From JBGPIK01 sp041484845 (GTDB taxonomy: Bacteria > Desulfobacterota > Binatia > UBA9968), in contig JBGPIK010000030.1 in NCBI GenBank assembly GCA_041484845.1, forward strand, positions 1-29,731: 29,731 bases of DNA, written 5' to 3'. Below the pieces are notes generated by a model, which was not told where the DNA came from, ran no database searches, and saw only the letters and a program-made list of their open reading frames with translations. Positions 7,143-14,980 of the stretch are shown piece by piece (position 1 is the stretch's first letter; every line of letters starts with the position of its first letter). A program made the position numbers and the translations under genes.

Positions 7143-7508
7143 AGCGCTAAGCGTTAGAAATTCCTAAGGACAGCTAGTAATTCACAGCTATGAGCAAACC
7201 GCTAAGGGTCTGAAAAGCGCGCATCTAATAAGCGTAAGAATTTTAAGACAAAAGACAAACTACAGAACATCACCAACAAAGTTAGCAAGCCGGACTGCTG
7301 ACTTCTGTTTTCTGCTAGCCTGCTGGGAAGCTGGGATGCTAGGAAGCCAAGTCATAGAAATCAGAGGTCAGTTCAAATCCGAAATCCGAAATCTACAATT
7401 CTGCTGCGTTCAAGCCCCCACCTGTTTCCCCCGGTCACGGGGGAGGAGTAAGGAGGGCGATCGCTCCCTGCTCTTGCCTTTCACGCCTAACGCCTTACGC
7501 CTAACGGT
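7143..7508. repeat. Repeat-filled gap between BY-kinase and polymerase genes
   Basis: This 366-base gap within the operon holds no gene I can see. From about 7290 it carries CTGCTGA/CTTCTGT heptamers, a GCTGGGAA octamer run (about 7322-7350), ATCAGAGGTCAG and ATCCGAA units, the 48-bp hairpin element (7415-7457) and ACGCCTA heptamers (about 7480-7503). Confidence 0.75.
7415..7457 (-). repeat. Approx. 48-bp interspersed hairpin element, copy 1
   Basis: Plus strand reads CCCCCACCTGTTTCC, then a CCCCCG/CGGGGG-type hairpin, then AGGAGTAAGGAGGG. It is the reverse complement of copy 2 at 11985-12032, and the match extends into the flank CTGCTGCGTTCAA. Confidence 0.8.
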
Positions 7509-9842
7509 TCAAGCTGACTCCGCTTCATCGTGCTTATAATAATTATAATAGTGGCCGTAGTAGCTCCCGTAGCTGCCCTCTTGAACGTCGACGCGGTTGA
7601 GCATGACGCCGAGCATTTTTATGTGCGGGCTCGTCAGACGCGCGCGCGCGTCTTTGACGAGCTGACGCGGCGTTTTTTGGCCATCGACCACCATCAGCAC
7701 TCCGTCCACCATCGTAGCCAAAGGCAACGCGTCGCTGACCGGCAGCACCGGAGAAGAGTCGATGAATACGTAATCGAACTGCTCGCGGAGAATAGCGATC
7801 GTTGCGGCCATCGTCTTCGAGCCCAAAAGCTCTGCCGGGTTAGGGGGTTTAGAACCGCTGGTGATCATGAACAGATTGTCCACTTGCGTGGGCCGTAATA
7901 CTCTTTCCGCCTCTATCTGCCCCGCCAGGCATTCCGCCAAACCCACCTCGTTCGGCATCTTCAAGATTTTGTGACAGCGCGGGCGGCGCAAATCTCCGTC
8001 CATGATCAACACACGCGCGCCCATCTGGGCGAAAACGATCGCCGTGTTCACCAGAGTAGTGCTCTTGCCCTCGCTGCGCGTGGCGCTTGTCAGCATGATC
8101 GTTTTCGGCGGTTCGTCCGCCTTGGCGAGCAAAAGCGCCGAGCGCAAATTACGGTAGGACTCGGCAACCACGGAGAACGGGTCCTGTTCTATGATAATTT
8201 CACTGGGCGTTTTTTTCGCGGGCAAGTTGCCGTTTTCATCTTTAGGCGGTCTGAGATGTCTCGCGCCATATCCATAGCTATAGCCATACCGATGACCGTT
8301 GCCATTGAGACACATAAAATCCGGAACGACTGCAAGGTTGGGCAGATGGATGTAACGCTCCAGTTCGTCTGGAGTTCTGAACGTGCTATTCAAATGATCC
8401 ATCAAGAAAGCGAGTCCGACTCCGCCTGCAAGACCCAGGAAAAGAGCTATCAACAAACTATGTCTCTTGTCCGGGTACGACGGGCCGCCAGGCAACTCGG
8501 CTTTGTCGACAACATAAATATTCGTGCTCTGGCTGTCGGCGGCTACCCGCATCTCTCGCATACGCTGCAACACGCTATCGTAGAGCAGCTTGTTGGTATC
8601 GACTTCACGCGCCAGAATCGCGTACTGAACCGCGGAGTCCTTGAGATCGAGAGTCGCGGTTTTCTGCTCCTGCATCTTGGCCCTGAGCTCCGCCTCTCGC
8701 GTGCGCGCGGTTTGATAGGCCGATTCGGCTGTCTTGATTGCGTTGCGGATTTCGACCCTCAAGCGATTGCGCAGGTTGTCAAGCTGCGCCGTGACTTTAT
8801 CGAGGGGCGGGTATCCCGGTTTGAATTCCTTGGCGAGTTGGATTTGGTCGCTTTCGAACTTCGCAATTTCTTTTTTGAGATTCTCGACAACCGGGTCCTT
8901 AAGCATACCGGGCAGGACATCATAGTTGCCGCTGTGAACGGTGCGCACGTTGGCCTCGACACTAATTCTTTCCGCCTCGGCTTCGGTGAGCCGCTTGTTG
9001 AGATCCGCCAACCGGTCCACCACGATGTTTTCTTTATCGCTGAGTGAGATGATACCCTTGTCGCGGCGATAGGTATTGAGCGCGACCTCAGAGCTTTCCA
9101 CTCTTTCTTTCAACTCGAGAAGCTTCTTCTGCAGGAAGGCCAGCGCTTCCTCGTTGGTTTGAGAGCGAAGGTCAAGGCCGTAACGGATATAAGACGCCGC
9201 ATGGCCGTTGGCGAGCTGTGCAGAGAGCGCGGGAATCGGCGTCTGGAACGCCACCTGCACGAGATCTGTTCCACGAATGGGTTGAACGCTGAGCATACCG
9301 AGGTATGCGCCGACGTTTTGCGGCTTAACCGTCAATTGCGGTTCGTCCGCCTTCTTAGCCGTTTGGGAAGATTGCCGCTTCCCACCCGTAACCGCCTTGA
9401 AAAGCCCGGAAAAGAATCCGGGTTTGGCTGCGCTTTCCTGGCTAGAAAACGGCGCTTTAGTTTCCAGCCCCTGCTCTTTGATCACACGTTCGGCGAGAGC
9501 GCGGCTCTTTAGTATCTCGTACTGGGTCTTATAATACTCCGCGTTGTCAATGGATTCCGACAGCGCATCCTGCAGCTTCACCACCTGCGGAGCTTTGCGC
9601 TCAATCAGTATAGTGGCCTTAGCGGTATAGAGCGGAGTTCTGGTAAAAACGTAAAGCATCGTTGCGCAAACGACCGCCGCGACGCATCCGAGGATGAGCA
9701 AGCGGTAGCGCTTGAGCAGGTACCAGTACTCTTTGAGATTGGCGCTATTGCCGTCCACCTCCATAGTGCTCGACAATTCGATCACGCCATTCTGAGGGAG
9801 AGAGTTTCGCTTGATAAAATAAGGTGAGAGATTATTGTCCAC
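7509..9842 (-). CDS. Wzc-type polysaccharide copolymerase with fused BY-kinase
   Basis: 777 aa. A Wzz-like domain begins with a transmembrane helix at about 47-67, then a long periplasmic coiled-coil region (about 230-435), a second helix at about 461-482 and a cytoplasmic tyrosine autokinase. The kinase has Walker A SATRSEGKST (586-595), Walker A' VLIMDGDLRRP (611-621) and Walker B YVFIDSSP (691-698). The last 20 residues are a tyrosine cluster (YGSYYGHYYNYYK), the usual autophosphorylation tail. These proteins control chain length and assembly of the export channel through phosphorylation cycles. The start is a GTG at 9842 whose G is shared with the TAG stop of the upstream export gene, so translation is coupled. 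An internal ATG at residue 27 is an alternative start. A second Tyr/Gly patch, YGYSYGYG, at about 519-526 links helix and kinase. Confidence 0.94.
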   Translation of the reverse strand: MDNNLSPYFIKRNSLPQNGVIELSSTMEVDGNSANLKEYWYLLKRYRLLILGCVAAVVCATMLYVFTRTPLYTAKATILIERKAPQVVKLQDALSESIDNAEYYKTQYEILKSRALAERVIKEQGLETKAPFSSQESAAKPGFFSGLFKAVTGGKRQSSQTAKKADEPQLTVKPQNVGAYLGMLSVQPIRGTDLVQVAFQTPIPALSAQLANGHAASYIRYGLDLRSQTNEEALAFLQKKLLELKERVESSEVALNTYRRDKGIISLSDKENIVVDRLADLNKRLTEAEAERISVEANVRTVHSGNYDVLPGMLKDPVVENLKKEIAKFESDQIQLAKEFKPGYPPLDKVTAQLDNLRNRLRVEIRNAIKTAESAYQTARTREAELRAKMQEQKTATLDLKDSAVQYAILAREVDTNKLLYDSVLQRMREMRVAADSQSTNIYVVDKAELPGGPSYPDKRHSLLIALFLGLAGGVGLAFLMDHLNSTFRTPDELERYIHLPNLAVVPDFMCLNGNGHRYGYSYGYGARHLRPPKDENGNLPAKKTPSEIIIEQDPFSVVAESYRNLRSALLLAKADEPPKTIMLTSATRSEGKSTTLVNTAIVFAQMGARVLIMDGDLRRPRCHKILKMPNEVGLAECLAGQIEAERVLRPTQVDNLFMITSGSKPPNPAELLGSKTMAATIAILREQFDYVFIDSSPVLPVSDALPLATMVDGVLMVVDGQKTPRQLVKDARARLTSPHIKMLGVMLNRVDVQEGSYGSYYGHYYNYYKHDEAESA

Positions 9843-11029
9843 TAGCTACCAGCGATAGGAATGGTGCCGCCTACCCCAATCTTGATAATCGACGATAAAA
9901 ACTGATACACGCTGTACGGCACAAGCCGCGCGGTCGCTGCTGAAACCTCGATGATGTCACCGCCCTGCAAGGAAATATCCGGCGCTTCGCCGTTTTTTAT
10001 TTTTGCCAGATCGGCTGTCAGGAAAGTTCTCCTGCCTCCTCTTTCATTACGGGTAATCCGCACAGCAGTGTCGTCGGCAGGATAGAGAAGCCCTCCGGCG
10101 GCGGCTACGATCCCGGTTACGGTTAGACCCGGCGTTACGTTGAAGGCTCCGGGCTTATCAACCCAGCCCTCGACAAGAATTTGCCCGCCTCCGGGCACGA
10201 TAATCAGATCACCCGGACGCACGGCGAGAGATAAATAGTGCTGGTATCCACCCAAGGCCAACTCTTTAAGATCCACCAGTATGGGATCGGCCCGGCTCAG
10301 AAGACCGCCGGCGTCTTGTTTGATATTTGGATCCGATAAACTTGCCGCGATCTGTTGGACTTGACCGTCACCGCCAACGGACTCGGCAGGAATGAAATAC
10401 AAACGGGGATCGGCTCCGGACGTTATTCCCCCCGCCTGGGACAACATGTCGAGAATGGTGTCGGTGCCCGAGTTCATACTATACAGTCCTGGCTTAAACA
10501 CCGATCCGAGAACCGCCACCTGACGGCTCCGGTACTCTTTAACGAAAATCACCACCCGCGGGTCATACATGTACTTCTTCAAACGGGTGGTCACCTGCTC
10601 GCGCAGTTTCTCTTCGGTCATTCCAGTGACGCCGAGTTTTCCGACAAACGGCAACGAGATCGTGCCGTCACCCGATACCCGAACCACCCGGCCGCGCAGT
10701 TCCTCGATGGCTGGAACCGAAATCTCCAGCACGTCGCCGATACCGATCGGGTAATCGGTCACGGTTTTTTCCTGAGTGCGTTCCTTCCAGAGCTTGGCCA
10801 ATTTTTCCAGGTCGCTATTCTTTGAAACATCCACAGGCGAAGGCACGGGAGAAGAGGGTTTCTTTGCCGTTACGGCGGGAGGTTCCTTGTTTGACGAAGC
10901 GGTGGCAGCAGAAGGATCCTGGTCTTTCGTCATTGAGTCAAAAGCTCGGACACAGCTACTGTTCCACGCGGCGGTTGCGACAAACAATAACAGAACAGAG
11001 AGGGAATAAATCGGCCTTAGTATCTTCAT
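9842..11029 (-). CDS. Wza-type polysaccharide export protein (SLBB domains)
   Basis: 395 aa with an N-terminal hydrophobic signal (about 6-22) and a cysteine at WNSSC, a poor but possible lipobox. A Pro/Ser/Lys-rich linker follows, then the polysaccharide-export motif region (DYPIGIGDVLEISVP, about 95-109, and VSGDGTISLPFVGKLGVTG), then soluble-ligand-binding beta-grasp segments (VAVLGSVFKPGLYSM and ILVEGWVDKPGAFNV). Such proteins form the outer-membrane or periplasmic channel for capsule or exopolysaccharide, working with the Wzc-like kinase encoded immediately downstream. Its stop overlaps that gene's GTG by one base. It is preceded by 35 bases after the small secreted protein, with GAGAGGTAAGG as ribosome site. 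Confident in family; the sugar exported is unknown. Confidence 0.93.
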   Translation of the reverse strand: MKILRPIYSLSVLLLFVATAAWNSSCVRAFDSMTKDQDPSAATASSNKEPPAVTAKKPSSPVPSPVDVSKNSDLEKLAKLWKERTQEKTVTDYPIGIGDVLEISVPAIEELRGRVVRVSGDGTISLPFVGKLGVTGMTEEKLREQVTTRLKKYMYDPRVVIFVKEYRSRQVAVLGSVFKPGLYSMNSGTDTILDMLSQAGGITSGADPRLYFIPAESVGGDGQVQQIAASLSDPNIKQDAGGLLSRADPILVDLKELALGGYQHYLSLAVRPGDLIIVPGGGQILVEGWVDKPGAFNVTPGLTVTGIVAAAGGLLYPADDTAVRITRNERGGRRTFLTADLAKIKNGEAPDISLQGGDIIEVSAATARLVPYSVYQFLSSIIKIGVGGTIPIAGS

Positions 11030-11064
11030 ACAGCCTTACCTCTCATGAATAACAACGGAAAAAT

Positions 11065-11622
11065 TTATTGCGATGCGCTATTCCCCTGCCCTCGCGAACC
11101 GTCATGAAATGCCCCAACGCCGGCCGCTACACCAAACCCAATGGCAGAACCGCCTAAGAATATGACTCCACCCGTCGCCATGGGGCTTAAACCGAACAGA
11201 CCCTTATTGCTCGAATCTTGATCAGGTGTAGTGCCGGGTGCGGTGCCCGGGGTTGTGCCCGGCGTAGCCATCGCTAAGGCCGGCGCCGTTTGTGATACGA
11301 GCCAATTGACAGTAAGCCCATCGGTGCCAACGGCGCTAACGACCGTTTGGCCCTTGTAAGGAGAGTTGGTTGGATCCAAAGTGAGCTGGTATCTACCCGC
11401 CGGAAGATTTAGGACCGCATAGCGCCCCAGACCATCGGTTGTTCCCTCGCTAACGATCTGCCCCGAAGAGACTTTCGCCAATATTTTCACGCCGGAAACC
11501 GGTTGGTTCTGGTTGTTGCGCACCATGCCGATCAGCGCGGTACTGCCCGCGTCGCCCATAACCATCGCCGGCATCATGCAGCTCAACACAAGGGCAAGAA
11601 CTCTACAAAAAGGTTTTTTCAT
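11065..11622 (-). CDS. Small secreted protein with carboxypeptidase-regulatory-like domain
   Basis: 185 aa, first gene of the polysaccharide operon. A signal peptide occupies about 1-24. A prealbumin-like beta sandwich follows at about 27-108, with typical GMVRNNQNQPVSGVKI, TDGLGRYAVLNLPAGRYQL and LDPTNSPY segments. Then come a TPGTTPGTAPGTTP linker (about 119-135) and a Gly/Ala-rich hydrophobic stretch at about 150-170 that could sit in a membrane. Domains of this type bind or support carbohydrate-active or surface proteins; here a role in surface attachment or assembly of the polysaccharide is plausible but unproven. A strong ribosome site (GGGAGG) lies 7 bases upstream of the ATG, and a sigma70-like promoter lies about 120 bases upstream. 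Confidence 0.8.
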   Translation of the reverse strand: MKKPFCRVLALVLSCMMPAMVMGDAGSTALIGMVRNNQNQPVSGVKILAKVSSGQIVSEGTTDGLGRYAVLNLPAGRYQLTLDPTNSPYKGQTVVSAVGTDGLTVNWLVSQTAPALAMATPGTTPGTAPGTTPDQDSSNKGLFGLSPMATGGVIFLGGSAIGFGVAAGVGAFHDGSRGQGNSASQ

Positions 11623-11677
11623 TGTTAACCTCCCGGTATGCGCTCACAGTGTACTTTGGGGTAAGCAACAAATCCGT

Positions 11678-11697
11678 GCCGAGTCAGTGGACTCGGC
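11678..11697 (-). promoter_or_regulatory. Leader hairpin of the polysaccharide operon
   Basis: GCCGAGTC and GACTCGGC form a perfect 8-bp stem with an AGTG/CACT loop, about 55 bases before the first start codon and inside the predicted untranslated leader. It could stabilise the mRNA, attenuate transcription, or be an operator in DNA form. No U-run follows. Confidence 0.5.
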
Positions 11698-11740
11698 AAA
11701 ACTGCAGCCGTCACATCCCAAAACACTGTTCAGGTACTTT

Positions 11741-11769
11741 TGTATACTCTGTTTACACGCAAATGTCAA
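11741..11769 (-). promoter_or_regulatory. Sigma70-type promoter for the polysaccharide operon
   Basis: On the minus strand TTGACA (11764-11769) and TATACA (11741-11746) are separated by exactly 17 bases (11747-11763). The -35 box matches consensus and the -10 box matches 4 of 6. Predicted start is near 11734, giving a leader of about 110 bases before the gene at 11622. The surroundings are AT-rich compared with the genes. Confidence 0.72.
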
Positions 11770-12134
11770 AAAAATTTGTTCAAAATTATAGAAAAAGGCA
11801 ATTCTGCCAATTGCAAGATATTACGTCGAGTTAGCCTAAAAAACCAGCCTTTTCCCAGCTTTCGGCTAAACGGCTGGGAAGCGGGAACGATTAGGGGTAG
11901 GGGAATTGCGGATTTGAAGAACTAGAGATCAGAGGTCAGACGTCAGAAGTCAGACGTCAGAGGTCAGAGGTCAGATGTCAGCGACCCCCTCCTTACTCCT
12001 CCCCCGTGACCGGGGGAGGAAAGAGGTGGGGGATTGAACGCAGCAGAATTTCGGATTGTGGATTTGAAAGACTTTCTGATGTCTGACTTCTGACATCTGA
12101 TCTCTGATCTCTGACTTCTGACCTCTGTTCTCCC
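11770..12134. repeat. Repeat-filled intergenic region upstream of the polysaccharide promoter
   Basis: No gene seen. From about 11850 it contains a GCTGGGAA-like octamer remnant, GCGGATT, a run of GGTCAGA/CGTCAGA heptamers (about 11930-11980), the 48-bp hairpin element (11985-12032), and GATCTCTGA/CTTCTGA heptamers up to the stop of the M20 peptidase gene. Confidence 0.75.
11985..12032 (+). repeat. Approx. 48-bp interspersed hairpin element, copy 2
   Basis: CCCCCTCCTTACTCCT, then the CCCCCG-TGAC-CGGGGG hairpin, then AGGAAAGAGGTGGGGG. Best-preserved copy; followed by GAACGCAGCAGAATTTCGGA, which is shared with copy 1. Confidence 0.85.
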
Positions 12135-13430
12135 TCAGTCTGCCAACGCGCAGCTTTCCAGCGCGATCCATATATACAGCCGGGCGGCGCGGATCAATTC
12201 TTCGGCTTTGATCGCAGAGAGTCCGCCAAAGAGACTTATGCCCGGGCCGTACATGACTCCGGGAATCCCAGCTTCATGAAAGACGTTAATATCCCTCCAC
12301 ATGCTTGTGTGCTGGGGAAGGCATCGCTCCGGCTCTTGGTGAAACATCGCTTTGTGCGCTGAGTAAATCGCGCTCAACAATTTCTCGTTTCCACCCTTAC
12401 TGCCGTACCCTTGCACGCCGTCGTAGGCACGCCGGTACGTATAGAGTTCGAGTTCGAACGGCACTCCAACACCGGTAAGGACCCCGTGGAGCTCGCGGCG
12501 CACTTGCTCCGGATTCTGTACGGGTGTGATGCGCACGTCGAGATACAACGCGCAAACTTGCGAGGTCTTAGTGATCTTGTAGGGAAGCCCGCCGCGGATG
12601 GCGCCTATGCTGACCCGCGGCTCGATAACTCCGCCGGCGGATTCGTAACGGTTTTTCGTCTCGTATTCTTTTGCCCATCCTTCGATCCGTTGGATGACCG
12701 GCACGATGCGTACAATCGCATTAGGACTGACCTCGGAAGTGCGTGTGACATAGGGCGTGTAGACCGGCGGCTCCTCGCCAAAGATCTTGATTTTGAAGAA
12801 GGCTTTCCCCGCCTCGGTCCAACCGACGTGAAAATCGGTGCCTTCGGCGACAAGCGCGAAATCTCCGACGAAGCCTCGGTTCAACACATAACGGGTGCCG
12901 AACTCTTTGGCCATAAAGATCGGCGCCGGATATTCGTCGACAGGCTCCAGGCCGATCTCGCCGACGACTGCGGTAAGTAGAATGTCGCCGGCAAGTTTCA
13001 ACCCGCTTCTGCGGATCGTATCGCAAGCGACCATCCAAGCGGCCATGGCGCCTTTGTCGTTGCAGACGCCGTTGCCGAACAAGAACTCCCCCTCTCGCCA
13101 TGCCGTGTGGTAGATCGGGTCAGCGGCGTGAGTTGTGCTCCAATGCTCGTCGGCCGCTACCGACGTATCCATGTGGCTATTGAAAATCAAGGTCGGCCCA
13201 TCGCCCGCTCCTCTCATTCTGCCCACGACGTTAAACCGCTCGGGAAGAAGGCCAACCTTGCGCGGCTCGAAGCTGCGCTCATCCATCCAATGAAAAATGT
13301 ATTCGGCTGCGTCGCGTTCGTGGCCGGCGGGACTGTCGATATTCCCCAATGCCAACGCCAACGCGACAACTTCATCCGCCGCAAGGCCGTCGACAACACG
13401 TTGGATCTCTTGAGGGGATGGGGTTCTCAT
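12135..13430 (-). CDS. M20 family metallopeptidase/deacylase
   Basis: 431 aa, the usual length for ArgE/DapE/N-acyl-amino-acid hydrolases. Metal-site motifs are visible: NSHMD (His86, Asp88), NGVCNDKG (bridging Asp125), VGEIG (catalytic Glu158 followed by Ile where Glu is common), AEG (Glu196) and a late QHTSMWRD histidine. The family removes acyl or carbamoyl groups from amino acids or cleaves dipeptides using two zinc ions. It lies in a same-strand group with a cyclic-amidase-like amidohydrolase and a flavin oxidoreductase. An N-carbamoyl- or N-acyl-amino-acid substrate is therefore an attractive guess, but no residue decides it. The ATG at 13430 has no clear ribosome site; its upstream bases are CTTTGCC/CTTTGCG heptamers. 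The stop sits next to another heptamer array. Confidence 0.88.
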   Translation of the reverse strand: MRTPSPQEIQRVVDGLAADEVVALALALGNIDSPAGHERDAAEYIFHWMDERSFEPRKVGLLPERFNVVGRMRGAGDGPTLIFNSHMDTSVAADEHWSTTHAADPIYHTAWREGEFLFGNGVCNDKGAMAAWMVACDTIRRSGLKLAGDILLTAVVGEIGLEPVDEYPAPIFMAKEFGTRYVLNRGFVGDFALVAEGTDFHVGWTEAGKAFFKIKIFGEEPPVYTPYVTRTSEVSPNAIVRIVPVIQRIEGWAKEYETKNRYESAGGVIEPRVSIGAIRGGLPYKITKTSQVCALYLDVRITPVQNPEQVRRELHGVLTGVGVPFELELYTYRRAYDGVQGYGSKGGNEKLLSAIYSAHKAMFHQEPERCLPQHTSMWRDINVFHEAGIPGVMYGPGISLFGGLSAIKAEELIRAARLYIWIALESCALAD

Positions 13431-13502
13431 TTTCGTTTGGCAAAGGGCAAAGCGCTAAGCGCAAAGTGTTTTTACCGGCTCGTTGTTCTTTGCTCTGTGG
13501 AT

Positions 13503-13526
13503 GGGCGCGATGAATCGCGCCCCTAC
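13503..13526. repeat. 24-bp GGGCGCGAT palindrome, copy 1
   Basis: GGGCGCGAT-GA-ATCGCGCCC followed by CTAC. Perfect 9-bp arms; same element as 14856, 14957 and 18761. Confidence 0.85.
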
Positions 13527-13634
13527 TTCGTGGTTTTTGCCGACCGCTGACTTCTGATCTCTGATCTCTTCCGCTTTGCGCTTTGCGGTTTGCCCTTTGC
13601 GCTTTGCTCCCGCCTTCTGACCTCTAGTCTAAAG

Positions 13635-13681
13635 CCCCCACCTATTTCCTCCCCGCTCGCGGGGGAGGAGTAAGGAGGGGG
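13635..13681 (-). repeat. Approx. 48-bp interspersed hairpin element, copy 3
   Basis: CCCCCACCTATTTCCT, a CCCCGC/GCGGGG hairpin, then AGGAGTAAGGAGGGGG. Same orientation as copy 1. Confidence 0.8.
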
Positions 13682-13798
13682 TTGGCTCCAGAGGTCAGCG
13701 ATCGGAGATCAGAGATCAGCAAATTCAGAATCTGCTTGCTTGCTCTTTTCTGACGTCTGACTTCTGATCTCTGATCTCTGTCTTCCCGCTCTTTGCGA

Positions 13799-14770
13799 TT
13801 ACCGAAACCGCGGCAGCAACTCTTCGCTGATCATCTTGAGCGTTTCTTCGTAGTGATCATACTGGAGCCGCAGGTCGAGAACCAGATGCTCGACGCCCCT
13901 CTCTGTGAATTTATCAATCTCTCGGGCGCAGTCATCTGGATTCCCCACGATTAAAAGTCCTTCGAGGTCTTGAATGGTTTCGAAGCGACCCGATGGCGGC
14001 TTGATCCAATGCGGGCTCCCTTCCGAACTCCCGGCCAACTCCTTAATATCGATTTTAGCCAATGCCTTGGCGCGGTCCTTTTCGATGCAGACAATCGGGA
14101 TATTTCCCAGGGTGATTTTTCGGTCGGTAAGAGTGCGTAAATATTTTAACCGGTCGTCGAATGTCGCGAGCGGCACCCGTCCGGGAATCCATCCGTCGCA
14201 GTATTCCGCCACACGACGAATGGAAGCCCGCGTACTCCCACCATAGAAGAATGGAATCGGCTCGACCGGCTTGGGTTCAATGGTAGCGTCTTCGAATGAA
14301 AAAATTTTGCCCTTGTAGGATGCCTTGTTCTCCTTCCAAACTTGCCGGCAGATCGCCACTGTCTCGCGGACAATTTCCACCCGTTCTTCCTGATTCAAGC
14401 CGACAGCCGAAAGCTCGGCAGGAGTGAATCCCAAGCCGATGCCGGCAATGACCCGCCCGCCGGCTATGTAAGAGAGGCTCGCCAGATTTTGGCTGAGCTT
14501 GAGCGGCCAACGCACGGGAATGAGGACCGCTGTTCCGAGAATTATTTTTTTCGTCACGGCGGCGACCGCGGCGAGGGTTATGAACGGTTCAACGAACTTG
14601 AGCCCCGCTTTTTCCATTCCGTGCGGATGCCAGAGCAGATGGTCTCTTACCCATAAGGAATCAAACCCCAGCTCTTCGCACATTCGCGAGCCGTCGATAA
14701 GGCGGCTGGCGGAGGCGTCCTTGCCGAAATGGGGCAACAAGACTCCGAACTTGATTTTAGTCGCCATCAT
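13799..14770 (-). CDS. LLM-class (F420/FMN-dependent) oxidoreductase
   Basis: 323 aa with luciferase-like TIM-barrel features: KFGVLLPHFGKDAS at the start, EELGFDSLWVRDHLLW (about 32-47), ILGTAVLIPVRWPLKLSQNLASL, and the typical GGRVIAGIGLGFTPAEL block (about 105-121). The FYGGSTRASIRRVAEYCDGWIP segment is a family hallmark. Members are F420-dependent reductases or FMN monooxygenases acting on many small molecules; the substrate cannot be read here. Two adjacent ATGs (14770, 14767) lie right after GGGGGA, so spacing is short for either. Same-strand neighbours are an amidohydrolase and an M20 peptidase, which invites comparison with ring-opening pathways of pyrimidines or hydantoins. The intervening repeats mean operon structure is uncertain. 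Confidence 0.9.
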   Translation of the reverse strand: MMATKIKFGVLLPHFGKDASASRLIDGSRMCEELGFDSLWVRDHLLWHPHGMEKAGLKFVEPFITLAAVAAVTKKIILGTAVLIPVRWPLKLSQNLASLSYIAGGRVIAGIGLGFTPAELSAVGLNQEERVEIVRETVAICRQVWKENKASYKGKIFSFEDATIEPKPVEPIPFFYGGSTRASIRRVAEYCDGWIPGRVPLATFDDRLKYLRTLTDRKITLGNIPIVCIEKDRAKALAKIDIKELAGSSEGSPHWIKPPSGRFETIQDLEGLLIVGNPDDCAREIDKFTERGVEHLVLDLRLQYDHYEETLKMISEELLPRFR

Positions 14771-14976
14771 TCCCCCGTACGACAGAGATCGGAGGTCAGA
14801 CGTCAGAGGTCAGTAAAATCAAATCCGGGATTTGTGACCTCTGATGTTCACCTCTGGGCGTGATGAATCGCGCCCCTACAATTGCGTTTTTCTTGCCGAC
14901 CTCTGACTTCTGACCCTTCGACTTTGCTCAGGGCAGGCCTCTGATCTCTGACTTCCGGGCGCGATAAATCGCGCCC
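14771..14976. repeat. Repeat-filled gap downstream of the amidohydrolase
   Basis: Contains GGTCAGA heptamers (about 14785-14815), two GGGCGCGAT palindromes (14856 and 14957), CTCTGACTTCTGA heptamers, and a CCCTTCGACTTTGCTCAGGG motif at about 14914-14933. I remember that motif as a common interspersed sequence in environmental genomes. No gene seen. Confidence 0.7.
14856..14879. repeat. 24-bp GGGCGCGAT palindrome, copy 2
   Basis: GGGCGTGAT-GA-ATCGCGCCC plus CTAC; one arm has a T for C, which is a G-U pair in RNA. Confidence 0.8.
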
Positions 14977-14980
14977 CTAC
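14957..14980. repeat. 24-bp GGGCGCGAT palindrome, copy 3, overlapping a stop codon
   Basis: GGGCGCGAT-AA-ATCGCGCCC plus CTAC. Read on the minus strand, its GTAG end supplies the TAG stop of the amidohydrolase gene. Confidence 0.85.

Larger units (their letters stand above)
13431..13798. repeat. Repeat-filled gap between oxidoreductase and peptidase genes
   Basis: 368 bases without a gene. In order: CTTTGCG-type heptamers (about 13440-13470), a GGGCGCGAT palindrome (13503-13526), CTTCTGA/TCTCTGA heptamers, CTTTGCG/GTTTGCC heptamers (about 13570-13608), the 48-bp hairpin element (13635-13681), and further TCAGCGA and TGACGTCTGA-type heptamers to about 13785. Confidence 0.78.

Noticed and set aside
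7971..9047. A 358-aa plus-strand frame antisense to the BY-kinase gene
   Set aside because: No recognisable domain; low-complexity Arg/His/Gln composition typical of an antisense shadow of a well-supported gene.
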